From Brevibacterium casei CIP 102111 (GTDB lineage: Bacteria > Actinomycetota > Actinomycetes > Actinomycetales > Brevibacteriaceae): 64,000 nucleotides of DNA. Positions 44,325 to 53,362 of this stretch are shown here, one piece after another (the first letter of the stretch is position 1; each line of letters starts with the position of its first letter). Both the position numbers and the translations under genes were made by a program. The stretch covers positions 434,001 through 498,000 of the forward strand of contig NZ_FXZC01000004.1 in the NCBI RefSeq assembly GCF_900169275.1, written 5' to 3'. Under the pieces are notes generated by a model, which searched no databases, had not been told where the DNA came from, and worked only from the letters and a program-made list of their open reading frames with translations.

Positions 44325-46577
44325 TCAGCGTCGGGCAAGCAGCCTCGTCGCCGACGACTCGCGCTCGTCCTTCGTCGCTGAACGCGCATCGGGGCGGCGC
44401 GGGCGCGCATCGGGGCGGCGCGGACGTGCAAGCCGCGAGGGCCACCACAGTCGGTCGCCGATCCAGATCGCCAGCGCCGGCACCAGCAGGGTGCGGACGA
44501 CGAGGGCGTCGAGGAGGACGCCGAGGGCGACGATGATCGCGAGCTGGAGGAGGAACTGGATCGGAATGACAACGAGGGCGGCGAAGGTCGCGGCGAGCAC
44601 GATGCCCGCGCTCGTGATCACCCCTCCGGTCGCCGACAGACCCCGCAACGTCCCCTCCTTCGTGCCGTGGCCGAAGGTCTCCTCGCGGACCCGGGTCATG
44701 AGGAAGATGTTGTAGTCGATGCCGAGGGCGACGAGGAAGACGAACGCATAGAGCGGCACGGACGGATCCGACTGGGGCTGTCCGATGAGCTGGAAGATGA
44801 GCGCGCTCAGCCCCAGCGCCGTGCCGAAGCTGAGCACCGTCGTCGCAAGCAGGACGAGCGGCGCGACGAGGGAGCGCAGAAGCAGGGCGAGCATGATCGT
44901 GATGACGACGAGCACGATCGGGATGATCACCGACCGGTCGGCTGAGGAGGTCTCGTTCGTATCGAGGTCGACGGCCGTGCTCCCACCCACTGCCGCATCG
45001 TAGGGGCCCAGCTCAGCCCGGAGGTCGCGGACGGTCTGTTCGGCCTCGAGGGAGTCCGCAGGATCTGAGAGGGTGACGGAGAACATCACCTCACCGTCGA
45101 TGACGGTCGGCTCGGCGGCCGGGGCCTGCGCACCGCCGGGACCGCCTCCGGCCGGGCCTGCGCTCTCGACCTCGCTGGAGGCGTCGACGGGAACGGTTCC
45201 GGACGGCGAATCCTGGGCGATGAGCGCGACCCCGTCGATTCCGGAGGTCCGGGCGATCGCCTCGGCGACCTTGCCCCGTTCCGAATCATCAGCGAGGACG
45301 TAGGCGGGGGTGCCCGATCCGCCGGGGAAGTGACGGTCGATGACGACCTGCCCGTCACGGGCCTCGGACTCGCCGAGGACGAACTCGCTCTGCGGGACCC
45401 CCTCGGCGTCGAGGACGAGGAGACCGCCGCACCCGAGGACGAGGACGACCGTGACCCCGGCGGCCATCCGCTTGGGACCTGCGGCGACGACACGGCCGAT
45501 GCGGGACCAGGGCCCAGTCGCCTCGGGGCCGGTGAGGACAGGATGGGCGGTGCCGAACCGCGGGGCCCGGGGCCAGAACGCGACACGGCCGGTGACGGCG
45601 AGGAGGGCCGGGAGGAACGTCAGCGACGTGAGCATCGCGCAGACGATGCCGATTGCGGCGACCGGGCCGAGAGCGGAGTTCGACCCGAGATCGGACAGAA
45701 GCAGGCAGAGGAGACCCGCGATGACAGTGCCGCCGGAGGCGGCGATCGGCTCGAGCACACCCCGTACTGCCCGCCACGCGGCCGTGCGCGGCGACTGGGT
45801 GTCGCGCAGCTCCTCCCGGTACCGGGCGATGAAGAGGAGGGAGTAGTCCGTGGCCGCGCCGATGACGAGGATGAAGAGGATCCCCTGCACCTGGCCGTTG
45901 AGCGTGACGACGTCGGCTCGGGCGAGGGCGACGTTGAGGAGGACGGCGGCGCAGAGCGCGGTCATCGACGCGAGGAGGACGAGGATCGGCAGCAGGGGGG
46001 AGCGGTAGACGATGACGAGGATGACGAAGACGACGGCGAGGGCGACGAGGAGGAGGATGCCGTCGATGCCGCTGAACGCCTCCTGCAGGTCGGCGGTGAA
46101 ACCGGCGGGTCCGCTCACCCACACGCCGAGGTCGTCCGGCAGGACCGTCTGCGCCTCGGCTTCCAGCGCGGTGACGGCGTCGCCGACCTCGGCGTCGGAG
46201 GGAACGGCGACGACGATCTCCGCTGCCTGCCCGTCCTCGGAGGGGATGACCGGGGACGCCGACGCCCCGGGGACCGTTGCCTCGGCGGCATCGGCAAACT
46301 CCTCGAGACCTGTGCGGTCCGCCTCGGTGAGGCCGTCACGGCGTTCGGCGACGATGATCGCGGGCACGGCATCGGAGCCGGTGAACTCCGTGATCGCGTT
46401 CTGCACGCGGGTCGACTCCGCGCTGTCGGGGAGGAAGCTCGACCGTTCGTCGGAGGAGACCTCGCTGATGTCGCCAAAACTCGCACCGCCGAGGCCGAAG
46501 ACCGCGAGCCAGGCGAGGATGAGCACGGTGGGGATGAGGATGCGGAGGGCACCGGGTGACCGAGAGGAGTCCTTCAT
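44325..46577 (-). CDS. MMPL-family RND transporter
   Basis: 750 residues. Two halves each have one N-terminal helix, a large extracytoplasmic domain and five clustered helices: LVALAVVFVILVIVYRSPLL and AATDYSLLFIARYREELRDT in the first, IPIVLVVITIMLALLLRSLV and ALGIDYNIFLMTRVREE in the second. The G-x-x-x-D-Y motif holding the proton-relay Asp/Tyr pair occurs in both. Members export lipids, siderophores or drugs using the proton gradient. The C-terminus has an 8-residue tandem repeat (ARPRRPD). The start lies about 6 bases from a TACTAA box, so the transcript may be leaderless. Confidence 0.92.
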   Translation of the reverse strand: MKDSSRSPGALRILIPTVLILAWLAVFGLGGASFGDISEVSSDERSSFLPDSAESTRVQNAITEFTGSDAVPAIIVAERRDGLTEADRTGLEEFADAAEATVPGASASPVIPSEDGQAAEIVVAVPSDAEVGDAVTALEAEAQTVLPDDLGVWVSGPAGFTADLQEAFSGIDGILLLVALAVVFVILVIVYRSPLLPILVLLASMTALCAAVLLNVALARADVVTLNGQVQGILFILVIGAATDYSLLFIARYREELRDTQSPRTAAWRAVRGVLEPIAASGGTVIAGLLCLLLSDLGSNSALGPVAAIGIVCAMLTSLTFLPALLAVTGRVAFWPRAPRFGTAHPVLTGPEATGPWSRIGRVVAAGPKRMAAGVTVVLVLGCGGLLVLDAEGVPQSEFVLGESEARDGQVVIDRHFPGGSGTPAYVLADDSERGKVAEAIARTSGIDGVALIAQDSPSGTVPVDASSEVESAGPAGGGPGGAQAPAAEPTVIDGEVMFSVTLSDPADSLEAEQTVRDLRAELGPYDAAVGGSTAVDLDTNETSSADRSVIIPIVLVVITIMLALLLRSLVAPLVLLATTVLSFGTALGLSALIFQLIGQPQSDPSVPLYAFVFLVALGIDYNIFLMTRVREETFGHGTKEGTLRGLSATGGVITSAGIVLAATFAALVVIPIQFLLQLAIIVALGVLLDALVVRTLLVPALAIWIGDRLWWPSRLARPRRPDARPRRPDARSATKDERESSATRLLARR

Positions 46578-46581
46578 GCGG

Positions 46582-46605
46582 TTAGTATTTCACCAAGTTA
46601 ACTAA
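46582..46605. promoter_or_regulatory. Palindromic operator at the mmpL start
   Basis: An A+T-rich island directly upstream of mmpL: TTAGT...ACTAA (46582-46586 with 46601-46605) including the perfect palindrome AGTTAACT (46596-46603). Such sites suit MarR or TetR proteins. On the - strand TACTAA at 46588-46583 could be the -10. Confidence 0.45.
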
Positions 46606-46619
46606 ACTGCCAGACGACG

Positions 46620-46676
46620 AAGCGCCCGAGCGCCGAACCGCTCCCCGTGGGATGGCGGTTCGGCGCTCGGGCGCTT
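46620..46676 (-). terminator. 22-bp hairpin after katA
   Basis: Perfect inverted repeat, arms 46620-46641 and 46655-46676, separated by 13 bases. It lies about 120 bases downstream of the catalase stop in the direction of katA transcription and upstream of mmpL. It is a very stable terminator-like structure without a clear U-tract. Confidence 0.75.
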
Positions 46677-46793
46677 GAGCCGGTCGGAGGCACACCTGAC
46701 GGTGGGCTCGGTGGTCAGCCGACCGTCAGTCGGCGATTCCTCGACCGCTCACCGACTGCTCACCCGACCGTGGGCCGGGTGAGCGCGGTCAGG

Positions 46794-48275
46794 TCAGCCC
46801 TGGCGGTAGCCGTCCTCGATGGCCTGACCGACCTCGGCGTCGATGTTCTTCCAGTAGGCGAACACGTTCGAGAGGACAGGTTCCTCAACATCGGCCTTCA
46901 GCATATCGACGACCGTGTTGACGAGCTCCTGGCGCTCCTCTTCGGAGTAGACCTCGCGCACAAGCGTGTGCGCCTGACCGAAGTCGTCGTCATCCCTGTG
47001 CAGGGTGTAGGCCATGCGGACGAGCTCGCCGTCGGCCTCCCACCCGTTGTCGACGACGCCCTGCGTGTCCTGGTAGGCGCGACCGTACGAGTTCGGCGCG
47101 TACACGGGTGCAGCACCGGTGTGGTGGTACTGCATGTGTCCTTCCTTGTCGTAGTTGTTCGTCTTGACGACGGGGGCGTTGACCGGCAGCTGGTTGAAGT
47201 TCGTGCCGATGCGGTTGCGGTGCGCGTCAGGGTAGGAGAACACGCGGCCGAGCAGCATCTTGTCCGGCGAAACTCCCGTGCCGGGCACCGTGTTCGACGG
47301 GCTGAACGCGGCCTGCTCGATCTGCGCGTAGTGGTTGATCGGGTTCTGGTTGAGCGTGAACCGACCGACCTCGATGCGCGGGTAGTCGTTCTTCGACCAG
47401 ATCTTGGTGAGGTCGAAGGGGTTGAACCGGTAGGTCTTCGCGTCCTCGTACGGCATGATCTGCACGTGCAGCGTCCACGACGGGAAGTTGCCGTTCTTGA
47501 TCGCATCGAAGAGGTCGCGGCGGTGGACGTCGGCATCCTCTCCGGCGAGCTTGGCGGCTTCCTCGTTCGACATGTTCTCCACACCCTGATCGGTGAGGAA
47601 GTGGTACTTGACCCAGAACCTCTCGCCGTCCTCGTTGACCCACATGTACGTGTGCGAGGAGTAGCCGTTCATGTTCCGCCAGGTCTTCGGCAGGCCGCGC
47701 GGACCCATGAGGTAGGCGACCTGATGCGCTGACTCGGGCGAGAGCGACCAGAAGTCCCACTGCATGTTCGGGCTGCGCAGCGCGGAGTCGGGCAGGCGCT
47801 TCTGCGAGTGGATGAAGTCCGGGAACTTCATCGGGTCACGGACGAAGAAGACAGGGGTGTTGTTGCCGACCATGTCGAAGTTGCCGTCTTCGGTGTAGAA
47901 CTTCAGGGCGAAGCCGCGGACATCGCGCCACGAGTCCGGGGAACCGAGCTCGCCGGCAACGGTGGAGAAGCGCGCGAGCATCGGTGTCGTCGTCCCGGGC
48001 TGGAGGAACTTCGCCTTCGTGTACTTCGAGACGTCACCGGTGACGACGAATTCGCCGAATGCGCCGGAGCCCTTCGCGTGCGGGCTGCGCTCGGGCACGC
48101 GCTCACGGTCGAAGCGGGCGATCTTCTCGACGAGGGCGACATCGTGAAGGAGCAGAGGGCCGTCAGGACCCACGCTCAGCGAGTGTGCGTCCGACTCCCG
48201 CTTCGTTCCCACCTCGGTCGTCGAGGGCTTCTTCGGATCGAACCACTGGTCGACCTGTTCTTCGGGCGTAGGCAT
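46794..48275 (-). CDS. katA: Monofunctional heme catalase
   Basis: 493 residues from ATG 48275, behind GGAG; an in-frame upstream ATG lacks a site. Small-subunit (clade 3) catalase converting hydrogen peroxide to water and oxygen. The distal His66 in [11 protein letters not shown], the Asn in [20 protein letters not shown], and the proximal heme-ligand Tyr in [15 protein letters not shown] are present; [18 protein letters not shown] is the NADPH-side conserved block. No signal peptide, so it is cytoplasmic. It stands alone, followed by a long hairpin. The upstream 286-base spacer would hold its promoter. Confidence 0.97.
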   Translation of the reverse strand: MPTPEEQVDQWFDPKKPSTTEVGTKRESDAHSLSVGPDGPLLLHDVALVEKIARFDRERVPERSPHAKGSGAFGEFVVTGDVSKYTKAKFLQPGTTTPMLARFSTVAGELGSPDSWRDVRGFALKFYTEDGNFDMVGNNTPVFFVRDPMKFPDFIHSQKRLPDSALRSPNMQWDFWSLSPESAHQVAYLMGPRGLPKTWRNMNGYSSHTYMWVNEDGERFWVKYHFLTDQGVENMSNEEAAKLAGEDADVHRRDLFDAIKNGNFPSWTLHVQIMPYEDAKTYRFNPFDLTKIWSKNDYPRIEVGRFTLNQNPINHYAQIEQAAFSPSNTVPGTGVSPDKMLLGRVFSYPDAHRNRIGTNFNQLPVNAPVVKTNNYDKEGHMQYHHTGAAPVYAPNSYGRAYQDTQGVVDNGWEADGELVRMAYTLHRDDDDFGQAHTLVREVYSEEERQELVNTVVDMLKADVEEPVLSNVFAYWKNIDAEVGQAIEDGYRQG

Positions 48276-48524
48276 ATTCGTTCTCCATTCGCTTCGATGC
48301 TGAAGAGGAGTGACACGCGTATGACTGCAGGTCACACGGCAACCTCTGTTCCCACTTTAGGCATGTCGGGCCGTGACAGTAAAGGCCGGTGAACCTGCCG
48401 TTCTCACCAGGCAAGATGACTGCCGTGATGCGGCAGGGGTGGGGGCATCTGCGGAGATTTGAGCAGAACGTGCATTGCCGGAAAGAAGCCTGTGGATCCG
48501 CCGGTGGGGCGGTGAGGCAATCCT

Positions 48525-48590
48525 GCCGCCGAGGTGGATCAGACCGGCCCGCCGAGGCGGATCAGACCAGCCCGCCGAGCAGGAGTCCGA
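48525..48590. repeat. 23-base tandem repeat reaching into the crcB end
   Basis: Two full units of CCGCCGAGGYGGATCAGACC plus three flanking bases (48525-48547, 48548-48570) and a partial third. They contain the recurrent CCGCCGAGGCGG word, and the second unit includes the stop codon of the first crcB gene (48562-48564). Confidence 0.7.
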
Positions 48591-48939
48591 GGCCGGCGGC
48601 ACCGGTGGCGAGCACGAGGGTGCCGAGCCCGCTCGTCGCGCTCGCCCACCATGCGCGCTGTTCGAGGAGGCGGACGGTCTCGTAGCTCGCCGTCGAGAAC
48701 GTCGTGTACCCGCCGAGGAAGCCCGTGCCGATGATGTGGAACCATTCATTGGGCAGGAGGCTCCCTGCCGCCAGCCCGGTGAGGAATCCGAACACCAGAG
48801 AACCCGAGACGTTGATCGCGATCGTCCCCCACGGTGTCGCCCCACGGGTGCGTGACCTGACGAGTCCGTCGAGGACCATCCGCGCCGCCGCGCCGATCCC
48901 GCCGGCCACGGCGATGCCTGCGAAGAGCAGCGGCGTCAT
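48562..48939 (-). CDS. crcB: Fluoride channel CrcB/FluC, second subunit
   Basis: 125 residues from ATG 48939, which overlaps the upstream crcB stop by 4 bases. Four hydrophobic segments and the FluC signatures are visible: AVAGGIGAAARMVLDGLV, TPWGTIAINVSGSLVFGFLT (pore Asn) and GFLGGYTTFSTASYE (Phe-box and Na+-site region). Fluc proteins are dual-topology dimers that let fluoride leave the cell. Two adjacent genes usually encode an obligate heterodimer of opposite orientation. Confidence 0.93.
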   Translation of the reverse strand: MTPLLFAGIAVAGGIGAAARMVLDGLVRSRTRGATPWGTIAINVSGSLVFGFLTGLAAGSLLPNEWFHIIGTGFLGGYTTFSTASYETVRLLEQRAWWASATSGLGTLVLATGAAGLGLLLGGLV

Positions 48940-49556
48940 CGGCGACCCCCGTTCCGACGAGGCGCCCGGGCGGCGGGGTCGCTCGCGCCCGTCGGGTCGG
49001 GCGCGAACGTCCCGGCGGGGGAGTCCGTCGCCTCCGCAAGGGTCGCCTTCGCGCGGGTCGCCGCCGTGCGGGTCGCAGGGGTCTGAGTCGTAGCGTGCGG
49101 GCGCTGGGCTCGCGTGATCGTGCCGAGGGCGATCCCCGCCCATGTCGCGAGCCCGCCGATGATGAGGGTCGCGAGCCCATAGCCGATGCCGATCCCGGTG
49201 GAGGCCGTGACCGCGGGGACCCCACCCGCCGACTCCGTTCCCGGCACCCCGCCGAGGAGGAGCGCCGCATCCGTGGCCAGCGCGCTGTACGTCGTGAACC
49301 CGCCCATGAACCCGGTGCCGACGAGGAGGCGCACTCGGCGTCGGGCGCCCTCATCCGGCCCGCGCCGGGCGAGGGCGGAGAGGAGGAGTCCGAGGAGGAA
49401 CGCGCCGAGGAAGTTGATGCCGAAGATCGCCACCGGGATCCCCGCGAGGGAGGGAACGGTGAGACTGATCGCCTCCCTGGCTGCCGTCCCGAGCGTGCCG
49501 CCCGCAGCGACGAGGATGAGGGAGGACGCTCGCAGGTGGGTGGGGGCGGTGCTCAT
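48936..49556 (-). CDS. crcB: Fluoride channel CrcB/FluC, first subunit with long C-terminal tail
   Basis: 206 residues from ATG 49556 with AGGTAGGAGAG upstream. The channel part (residues about 10-150) has AAGGTLGTAAREAISL, FGINFLGAFLLGLLLSALAR and TGFMGGFTTYSALATDAALL, matching FluC. The last 60 residues form an Ala/Thr/Arg-rich hydrophilic tail (TQTPATRTAATRAKATLAEA) not typical of the family. It is coupled by an ATGA overlap to the second crcB; together they should make a heterodimeric fluoride exporter. I looked for a fluoride riboswitch upstream and did not find the consensus. Confidence 0.9.
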   Translation of the reverse strand: MSTAPTHLRASSLILVAAGGTLGTAAREAISLTVPSLAGIPVAIFGINFLGAFLLGLLLSALARRGPDEGARRRVRLLVGTGFMGGFTTYSALATDAALLLGGVPGTESAGGVPAVTASTGIGIGYGLATLIIGGLATWAGIALGTITRAQRPHATTQTPATRTAATRAKATLAEATDSPAGTFAPDPTGASDPAARAPRRNGGRR

Positions 49557-49638
49557 GGTCTCTCCTACCTTTCGGGCATGCTGGCGCCGGTCGAGGTAGG
49601 GACTGTTGTCGGAGCGGACTGCTCCGCGGTTGGGTACG

Positions 49639-49709
49639 GCGAGCCCCACCGCCGTGACGGATGCGCGTCTCTGTCATTGTGGCACATGCGTCGAGGCGGT
49701 GGGGCTCGC
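49639..49709. repeat. 15-bp inverted repeat with 41-base loop
   Basis: Perfect arms GCGAGCCCCACCGCC (49639-49653) and its complement (49695-49709). It sits 40 bases after the end of the NTF2-like gene and 83 bases before crcB on the same strand. It may end the former transcript or hold the crcB promoter in its loop. Confidence 0.6.
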
Positions 49710-49748
49710 GGTGATCATCGCGGGGCGGGGTGTCGGCCGCCGATGTGG

Positions 49749-50078
49749 TCAGCCCTCGCGGATCGTCATCGAGGTGAGCTTGTCTCCCTTGGTGGTGAAC
49801 CTGAACGAGGACCGCCCATTGGCGTAGTTCGACTTCCAATCGCCGACCACGGTGACGGAGTCGTCGTCAGCGCTGACTTCCTCAGGGGTGAGGACGCCCT
49901 GTGAGCCGATGAACTCCTTGTCACTCCAACCTTTGATCTCGTCACGGCCGGTGAAGGTGCGACCCCAGTCATCGACGAACGCGTCATCGGTGAATGAGTC
50001 GAGGAAGCCTGCGTCGTCATGGGCGTTGACGGTGGCGATGAAGTCGGCGACGGGCTGGGGGATGGACTGGTCGGTCAT
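49749..50078 (-). CDS. NTF2/SnoaL-like small protein
   Basis: 109 residues with GGAGGAAT-like ribosome-binding site upstream. The cone-shaped NTF2 fold is suggested by the first helix PQPVADFIATVNAHDDAGFL, DAFVDDWGRTFTGRDEIKGW (typical W-G/F-x-G-x-x-x-I block) and the strands SVTVVGDWKSNYANGRSSFRF. Members bind or isomerise small hydrophobic ligands; the active residues are not conserved enough to predict a reaction. It lies 69 bases downstream of an SDR gene on the same strand and is probably co-transcribed with it. Confidence 0.8.
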   Translation of the reverse strand: MTDQSIPQPVADFIATVNAHDDAGFLDSFTDDAFVDDWGRTFTGRDEIKGWSDKEFIGSQGVLTPEEVSADDDSVTVVGDWKSNYANGRSSFRFTTKGDKLTSMTIREG

Positions 50079-50147
50079 GATTCCTCCTGAGTCGGCTGGT
50101 CTCAGCCAAGAGGCTGGAGTCCCAGCGGTGAAGGGGTGGGCGTCGGC

Positions 50148-50903
50148 TCAGCGGGTGCTGAAGCCGCCGTTGGGGAAGATCGTCTGGCCGGTGATCCACC
50201 AGCCGTCGGTGGTGAGGAAGCGGACAATCGGGGCGATGTCCTCGATCTTCGTCAGCTGGTTGCCCATTGCCTGCGACTTGAGGAACTCGACGCGCTCATC
50301 GGTCTCCTGACCGTAGAGGAACGGAGTGTCCATCGGACCGGGGGCCAGGGTGACGACGGAGATGCCGCGATCAGCGTACTCCTTCGCAGCGGCCCTCGTG
50401 AAGTGCTCGACCGGGGCCTTGCCGCCGGCGTACGTCGAGTACCCGTCGGTGAACGCCGCGAGCAGCGAGGTGGCCATCGTGACGATCTTCCCGTTGTCGG
50501 CGAGGTTCTTGCCCGCCTCCTTGATGAAGAAGTACGCGGCCTTGGCGTTGACGGCGAACATCTCGTCGAACTCCTCCTCCGTCGTCTCGACGATGGGCTT
50601 GCGGAGCACCTTGCCGACGGTGTTGAACGCGATGTCGATCGGGCCCAGCGCCGAGGCGGCATCGGCGAAGAGCTTCTCGACGTTCGCCGGCTGGGTGAGA
50701 TCCCCGGTGAGGAGAACGCCCTTGACACCTGCGGCTTCGACCGCCGCCAGGGTTTCCTCGGCATCCGGACGGGAGGATTCGGAGTTGTAGTGGATCGCGA
50801 CGTTGGCCCCCGCCTCGGCGACCTGCCGGGCGACGAGGCCGCCGAGGTTCTTGCCGCCGCCGGCGATGAGGACGTTCTTGCCTTCGAGGGTGTGGGTGGT
50901 CAT
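50148..50903 (-). CDS. Short-chain dehydrogenase/reductase
   Basis: 251 residues from ATG 50903 with CAGGAGCAG upstream. The classical SDR features are present: cofactor loop KNVLIAGGGKNLGGLVARQV, NNAG replaced by AFNTVGKVLRKP, catalytic serine region IVTMATSLLAAFTDGYSTYAGGK (quoted in part: SLLAAFTDGYSTYAGGK), containing the Tyr-x-x-x-Lys-like Y-S-T-Y-A-G-G-K. PGPMDTPFLYGQE follows. It oxidises or reduces an alcohol/ketone with NAD(P). Divergent from a TetR regulator with three operator-like motifs between them, it is probably induced by that regulator's ligand. Confidence 0.9.
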   Translation of the reverse strand: MTTHTLEGKNVLIAGGGKNLGGLVARQVAEAGANVAIHYNSESSRPDAEETLAAVEAAGVKGVLLTGDLTQPANVEKLFADAASALGPIDIAFNTVGKVLRKPIVETTEEEFDEMFAVNAKAAYFFIKEAGKNLADNGKIVTMATSLLAAFTDGYSTYAGGKAPVEHFTRAAAKEYADRGISVVTLAPGPMDTPFLYGQETDERVEFLKSQAMGNQLTKIEDIAPIVRFLTTDGWWITGQTIFPNGGFSTR

Positions 50904-50975
50904 GTCTGCTCCTGATCGGTCGTGACGATAGGGACTCTGCGGCCAATGCCTCGCGGAGGCTTCCCGCAGAGACGA

Positions 50976-51026
50976 GATATAGCGTCGGTACATCTCGTTA
51001 TATCGACAGTACACGATAATATAGCG
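50976..51026. promoter_or_regulatory. Operator candidates for the divergent TetR
   Basis: Three copies of an ATATAGCG-like motif occur: 50977-50984, inverted as CGTTATAT at 50996-51003, and 51019-51026. The first two form a 9-bp inverted repeat with one mismatch (50976-50984 with 50996-51004). The third touches the tetR start codon. The region is A+T-rich and would let TetR repress both genes. Confidence 0.6.
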
Positions 51027-51028
51027 AT

Positions 51029-51745
51029 ATGACAGAGGGATCTTCGCTCGATACACAGGCGGTCGATACACGCACCCGCCTCCTCAACGCCGCGGCCGAC
51101 CTCATCGCCGCCGCGCCGGGAGAGGACTTCTCGCTGCGTGCCGTGTGCGACGCGGTCGGGGTGAAGATGCCGACGCTCTATCACTTCTTCGGCAGCAAGC
51201 AGGGACTCATCGACGCCGTCATCGAACGCGGATTCGACATGTACCTCGCTGAGAAGTCCGCGGCAGAGCCGAGCCACGACCCCATCCAGGCGCTGCGCCA
51301 GGGCTGGGACGCCCACGTCGCGTTCGGGCTCGAGAATCCCGGCTTCTACACGCTCATGTACGGCAAGGTCCGGCCCGGCCATTCGCCCGACGCGCAGTCG
51401 AGGCCCGGCGAGATGCTTCGGGCAGTGACGAAGCGCGCCGAGGAGGAGGGGCGACTCGTCGTCGGCTACAAGGAGGCGGCCGCCCACATCATCGCGACGA
51501 ACATCGGGGTGACGCTGCGCCAGATCATCCTCGGCGAAGCCGATCCCGACCTCTCAGCGCACGTGCGCGAAGGCGTGCTCGCAGCGATCACCGGGACCGG
51601 GCCCGCCGGGGCGGGCGGCGAGGCGGATGTCCGCCTCGGGCACGCGGTCATCGAACGCGCCGCCGCGAACCCGGAGATCCTCGGCGAGACGGAGACTCAG
51701 CTGCTCATTCAATGGATCGGTCGCCTCGGCGAGACGACAGGGTAG
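51029..51745 (+). CDS. TetR-family transcriptional regulator
   Basis: 238 residues from ATG 51029, which follows a GCGAT tract with no Shine-Dalgarno, so a leaderless start is possible. The HTH reads TRTRLLNAAADLIAAAPGED then FSLRAVCDAVGVKMPTLYHF, standard for TetR. The C-terminal helical domain (ENPGFYTLMYGKVRPG, AAHIIATNIGVTLRQIILGE) binds an unknown ligand. It is divergent from the SDR gene and lies just ahead of the carotenoid operon (94 bases to the DUF2867 gene), so it may also influence pigment expression. Confidence 0.9.
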   Translation: MTEGSSLDTQAVDTRTRLLNAAADLIAAAPGEDFSLRAVCDAVGVKMPTLYHFFGSKQGLIDAVIERGFDMYLAEKSAAEPSHDPIQALRQGWDAHVAFGLENPGFYTLMYGKVRPGHSPDAQSRPGEMLRAVTKRAEEEGRLVVGYKEAAAHIIATNIGVTLRQIILGEADPDLSAHVREGVLAAITGTGPAGAGGEADVRLGHAVIERAAANPEILGETETQLLIQWIGRLGETTG

Positions 51746-51838
51746 TCTGTTCCCACAGTGTCCCAGCTGCCGATCCGGACGCAGGGGCTCGCACCGAGAC
51801 GCAGCGACGCGCCTCGCCTACCCATCAGCGAGGACCCG

Positions 51839-53362
51839 ATGGCAGAGACCGACCTCACCGAGACCATCCCGTCCGCCCACCATCCCCGCTCTGTGCTCGT
51901 GCTCGGGGCCACCGGCTACATCGGCGGTCGCCTCGTGCCCCGCCTCCTCCAAGCCGGTCACTCGGTGAGCGTGGGCGTGCGCTCGCCGGACAAACTCAGC
52001 GCGGTGCCCTGGGCCGACGAGGTCACCGTCCACACCGTCGACCTCGACGACGGCACCGGCCTGAAGGCGGCGATGGAGGGCATCGACGACGTCTGCTACC
52101 TCGTCCACTCGATGAACTCCGGCAGCGACTTCGAACGACGCGAAGCGCAGGCGGCGACGAGACTCGTCGAGGCCACCGCTGCGGCCGGGGTCGGCCAGAT
52201 CATCTACCTCGGCGGCCTCCACCCCGAGTCGGCGAAGCTGTCGATGCACATGCGCTCCCGGGCGAAGGTCGGGGAGGTCTTCCTCGCCTCGAGCACCCCG
52301 GCGATCGTCTTCCAGGCCGGGATCATCATCGGCTCCGGGTCGGCGTCGTTCGAGATGATCAGGCACCTCGCCGACGCCCTGCGCTGGATGCCCGCCCCCA
52401 ACTGGGTGGCCAACCGGGTCGAACCGCTGTCCGTCCGCGACGTCCTCTACTACCTCGTCGCCGCCTGCGACCTCCCGAAGCCGGTCAACCGCGCCTTCGA
52501 CATCGGCTCCGGAGACGTCCTCACCTACGCCGAGGTGATGAAGGACTTCGCGCGCATCCGCGGTCTGCCCCCGCGCCACGTCATCGCCCTCCCGCTGCCG
52601 GCCCCGACCCTCTCGGGCATCTGGGTCGGGCTGGTCACCCCGCTGCCGTTCAAGCTCACGCTCCCACTCGTCCAGTCGCTGCAGGAGGACGCGGTGACCC
52701 GCAACGACGACATCGACGCCGTCATCCCACCACCGGCGTCGGGACTGCTCAGCTTCGACCAAGCGGTCCGGCTCGCCCTGCGCCGGGAGAAGGAAGGGGC
52801 GGTGGCGACGAACTGGGATGCCGATTCGGGGGAGCTCGAGCAGGCGGCGAAGCCGTTGCCCAACGACCCGCAGTGGGCAGGCAAGAAGGCGTTCGTCGAC
52901 GACCGCCGGCGGCTGCTGCGCGACCTCGCCGTCGCCGACATCTGGCCGGTCATCGTCAGCATCGGCGGCCGCAACGGCTGGTACTCGTGGCCGCTGGCGT
53001 GGAAGATCCGCGGCCTCTGGGACAAGATCGTCGGCGGGGCCGGTCTCAACCGCGGACGCCGACTGCCCGATGCCCTGCGGGTCGGCGATCCCGTCGACTG
53101 GTGGCGGGTCGAGGAGATCGTCCCCGACCACAAGCTCCTCCTGCGCGCGGAGATGAAGGTCTCCGGAGACGCATGGCTCGAGTTCACCGTCGACCAGGTC
53201 GGCCCCGACTGCGAATACCGGCAGCGGGCGATCTTCTTCCCCCGCGGCATCCGCGGCCGCCTCTACTGGGCGTTCGTCTCACCCTTCCACCGGTTCATCT
53301 TCCCGGCCATGGCCCACAACATCGAACGGGCTGCTCGGCGCAACGAGAGGCGTCGGCGATGA
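51839..53362 (+). CDS. NAD(P)-binding epimerase-like protein fused to DUF2867
   Basis: 507 residues from ATG 51839 (GAGGA upstream); GTG 51758 is a less supported alternative. Residues 1 to about 300 are an extended-SDR domain: SVLVLGATGYIGGRLVPRLL, DDVCYLVHSMNSGSDFERRE and IIYLGGLHPESAKLSMHMRS. Residues about 330-500 are a DUF2867 domain with DIWPVIVSIGGRNGWYSWPL and GDPVDWWRVEEIVPDHKLLL. Such fused proteins accompany carotenoid genes in several actinobacteria; a role in carotenoid modification or complex assembly is inferred. It ends in an ATGA overlap with crtB, so it is co-translated with the pathway enzymes. Confidence 0.8.
   Translation: MAETDLTETIPSAHHPRSVLVLGATGYIGGRLVPRLLQAGHSVSVGVRSPDKLSAVPWADEVTVHTVDLDDGTGLKAAMEGIDDVCYLVHSMNSGSDFERREAQAATRLVEATAAAGVGQIIYLGGLHPESAKLSMHMRSRAKVGEVFLASSTPAIVFQAGIIIGSGSASFEMIRHLADALRWMPAPNWVANRVEPLSVRDVLYYLVAACDLPKPVNRAFDIGSGDVLTYAEVMKDFARIRGLPPRHVIALPLPAPTLSGIWVGLVTPLPFKLTLPLVQSLQEDAVTRNDDIDAVIPPPASGLLSFDQAVRLALRREKEGAVATNWDADSGELEQAAKPLPNDPQWAGKKAFVDDRRRLLRDLAVADIWPVIVSIGGRNGWYSWPLAWKIRGLWDKIVGGAGLNRGRRLPDALRVGDPVDWWRVEEIVPDHKLLLRAEMKVSGDAWLEFTVDQVGPDCEYRQRAIFFPRGIRGRLYWAFVSPFHRFIFPAMAHNIERAARRNERRRR

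Noticed and set aside
49557..49748. Fluoride riboswitch before the crcB pair
   Set aside because: The conserved GGNGATGGNGTTC-type start and the later CTGATG block of the crcB motif are not present in the expected strand.
51758..51838. GTG 51758 as the start of the DUF2867 gene
   Set aside because: It has no clear Shine-Dalgarno and adds a non-conserved stretch; ATG 51839 follows GAGGA.
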